Both the position numbers and the translations under genes were made by a program. Below, in pieces: positions 63,010 to 64,000 of a DNA stretch of 64,000 nucleotides. Numbering within the stretch: position 1 is the first letter of the stretch; each line of letters begins with the position of its first letter. Source of the stretch: Enoplolaimus lenunculus (Eukaryota > Nematoda > Enoplea > Enoplida > Thoracostomopsidae); NCBI GenBank assembly GCA_030248215.1, contig JASANG010001502.1, positions 248,001 through 312,000 of the forward strand, written 5' to 3'. The notes under the pieces are model-generated. The model had not been told where the DNA came from. It worked only from the letters and a program-made list of their open reading frames with translations, and searched no databases.

Positions 63010-64000
63010 ACTTTATATCAAGGTTTTTATTTGTGTCACTAAAAATCTGGGGTATAATCTTTTAATCAAAAATTAATCAACAAAATGTAAGCGACCGAAT
63101 ACGACACCGAGACCGACCCGTTCAGTTTAGTTCACGCGTCAAAACTTTCGAGATTTGATGCCGCAAAAACCACAAGAATAGCATGATTTTCCAATGGCAA
63201 ATTAAGACAAGTGCTGAATTAAAAACCAGTTAAATTAAAATTATTTCAACTCATGGGTTTTCAATTAAACACGTCATTATGGCACTGTTTCTATTTTATC
63301 CAGCATGCGAACGGAGCTGAAAAAATATTGGAGTAAGCAGTTAACAAAGTTTGCTGGAGCTGGAGATGCAGCAAACTTAGGCGATCAAAACGATGTTAGA
63401 ATTTGCTAATTTTAACAATAACCTGTTCGCCGAAACCTTTTGGAGAAATTCTACCATTGCCAAAACCGGAATCAATGGTTTGCGATGGTCAGTGTAACGG
63501 CTGATTTTTTGTCGTTTGACTTTTGCTTCCGGAAAGGTTTGCATTCGGATAGGTGGTTCCACGTCCCCAATCACAAAAATGGCCCCACTGAGACAGTTCA
63601 AATATTCACAAGGCGCCATCCTGCATGGCCCTTGACGTTTTTAAAAGTGTCCCAAAATATATATTGGACAATCCTTTATCTTATTTTCTGTAACGGTGAT
63701 AAATCCAAACCGCGTGGATGTCATGAAGCTTGGACGATACAGTGTGGCTCTGCCGTTGAATTTTTAATTGACGTCACATGGCAGTAGCAACGTTAACTAC
63801 GCAACAGAGCGGCACCGAAGGTGTCAAGAAACTGTTGAAGATTTTTTTAAATTAATTTTCACATAATGAAATTCAAATCACACACGAAATGTTTGTCATT
63901 TAAAAAAGTACGAAAATTAAATTCAAAATCATCGGTTGAATTTCGAAAACCCAAAAAAATAAGTAATTTAGTGGCACTCTGATTCGGACGGAGAGGGAAA
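63010..64000. other. Window end, unassigned frames
   Basis: A plus-strand frame (63440-63787, 115 residues) and a minus-strand frame (63619-63377) overlap. Neither matches a family I recognise and neither has convincing splice sites, so neither is called a gene. Confidence 0.4.

Overview
This is animal nuclear DNA from a repeat-rich, AT-rich genome. It has multi-exon genes with small exons, GT-AG introns, T-rich splice acceptors and almost wall-to-wall small transposons. Three observations point weakly to a nematode: the hexamer TTAGGC (the nematode telomere repeat) recurs inside one transposon family; a tyrosine-recombinase retroelement has a PAT/Ngaro-like split-repeat layout; and many introns end in TTTCAG or TTTTAG. 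The species cannot be named from the window alone.

Two host genes are well supported, both on the minus strand. The first, at about 34.4-20.7 kb, is the transmembrane nucleoporin NDC1. I assembled it from 14 small exons whose splice phases all agree and whose translation follows animal NDC1 from the first membrane segment to the stop; only the first roughly 20 codons are uncertain. The second, at 55.3-43.6 kb, is a large two-exon regulator with a PLDLS CtBP-binding motif, a very long asparagine tract and one Teashirt-type C2H2 zinc finger, best called teashirt-like. Its 7.6 kb intron and its 3' flank are loaded with small transposons.

From 1 to 20 kb there are hAT-, mariner- and piggyBac-like MITEs, a few weak coding-like stretches on the plus strand (5.3-8.9 kb), a broken PAT/Ngaro-like retroelement (11.8-15.0 kb) and a degenerate pogo/Tigger transposon with recognisable transposase (16.6-19.1 kb). 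From 35 to 43 kb there are two hAT MITEs inserted side by side, a cluster of tRNA-derived SINE-like units (37.3-39.8 kb), hairpins and mariner MITEs. From 56 to 64 kb there is mostly unassigned AT-rich sequence with MITEs, a perfect-looking fold-back palindrome and a possible PIF1/Helitron helicase relic.

The most unusual things are a hAT-type MITE family that carries arrays of the nematode telomere hexamer, and a TTAA-flanked, piggyBac-like MITE family that carries a tRNA-like pol III promoter in its middle.
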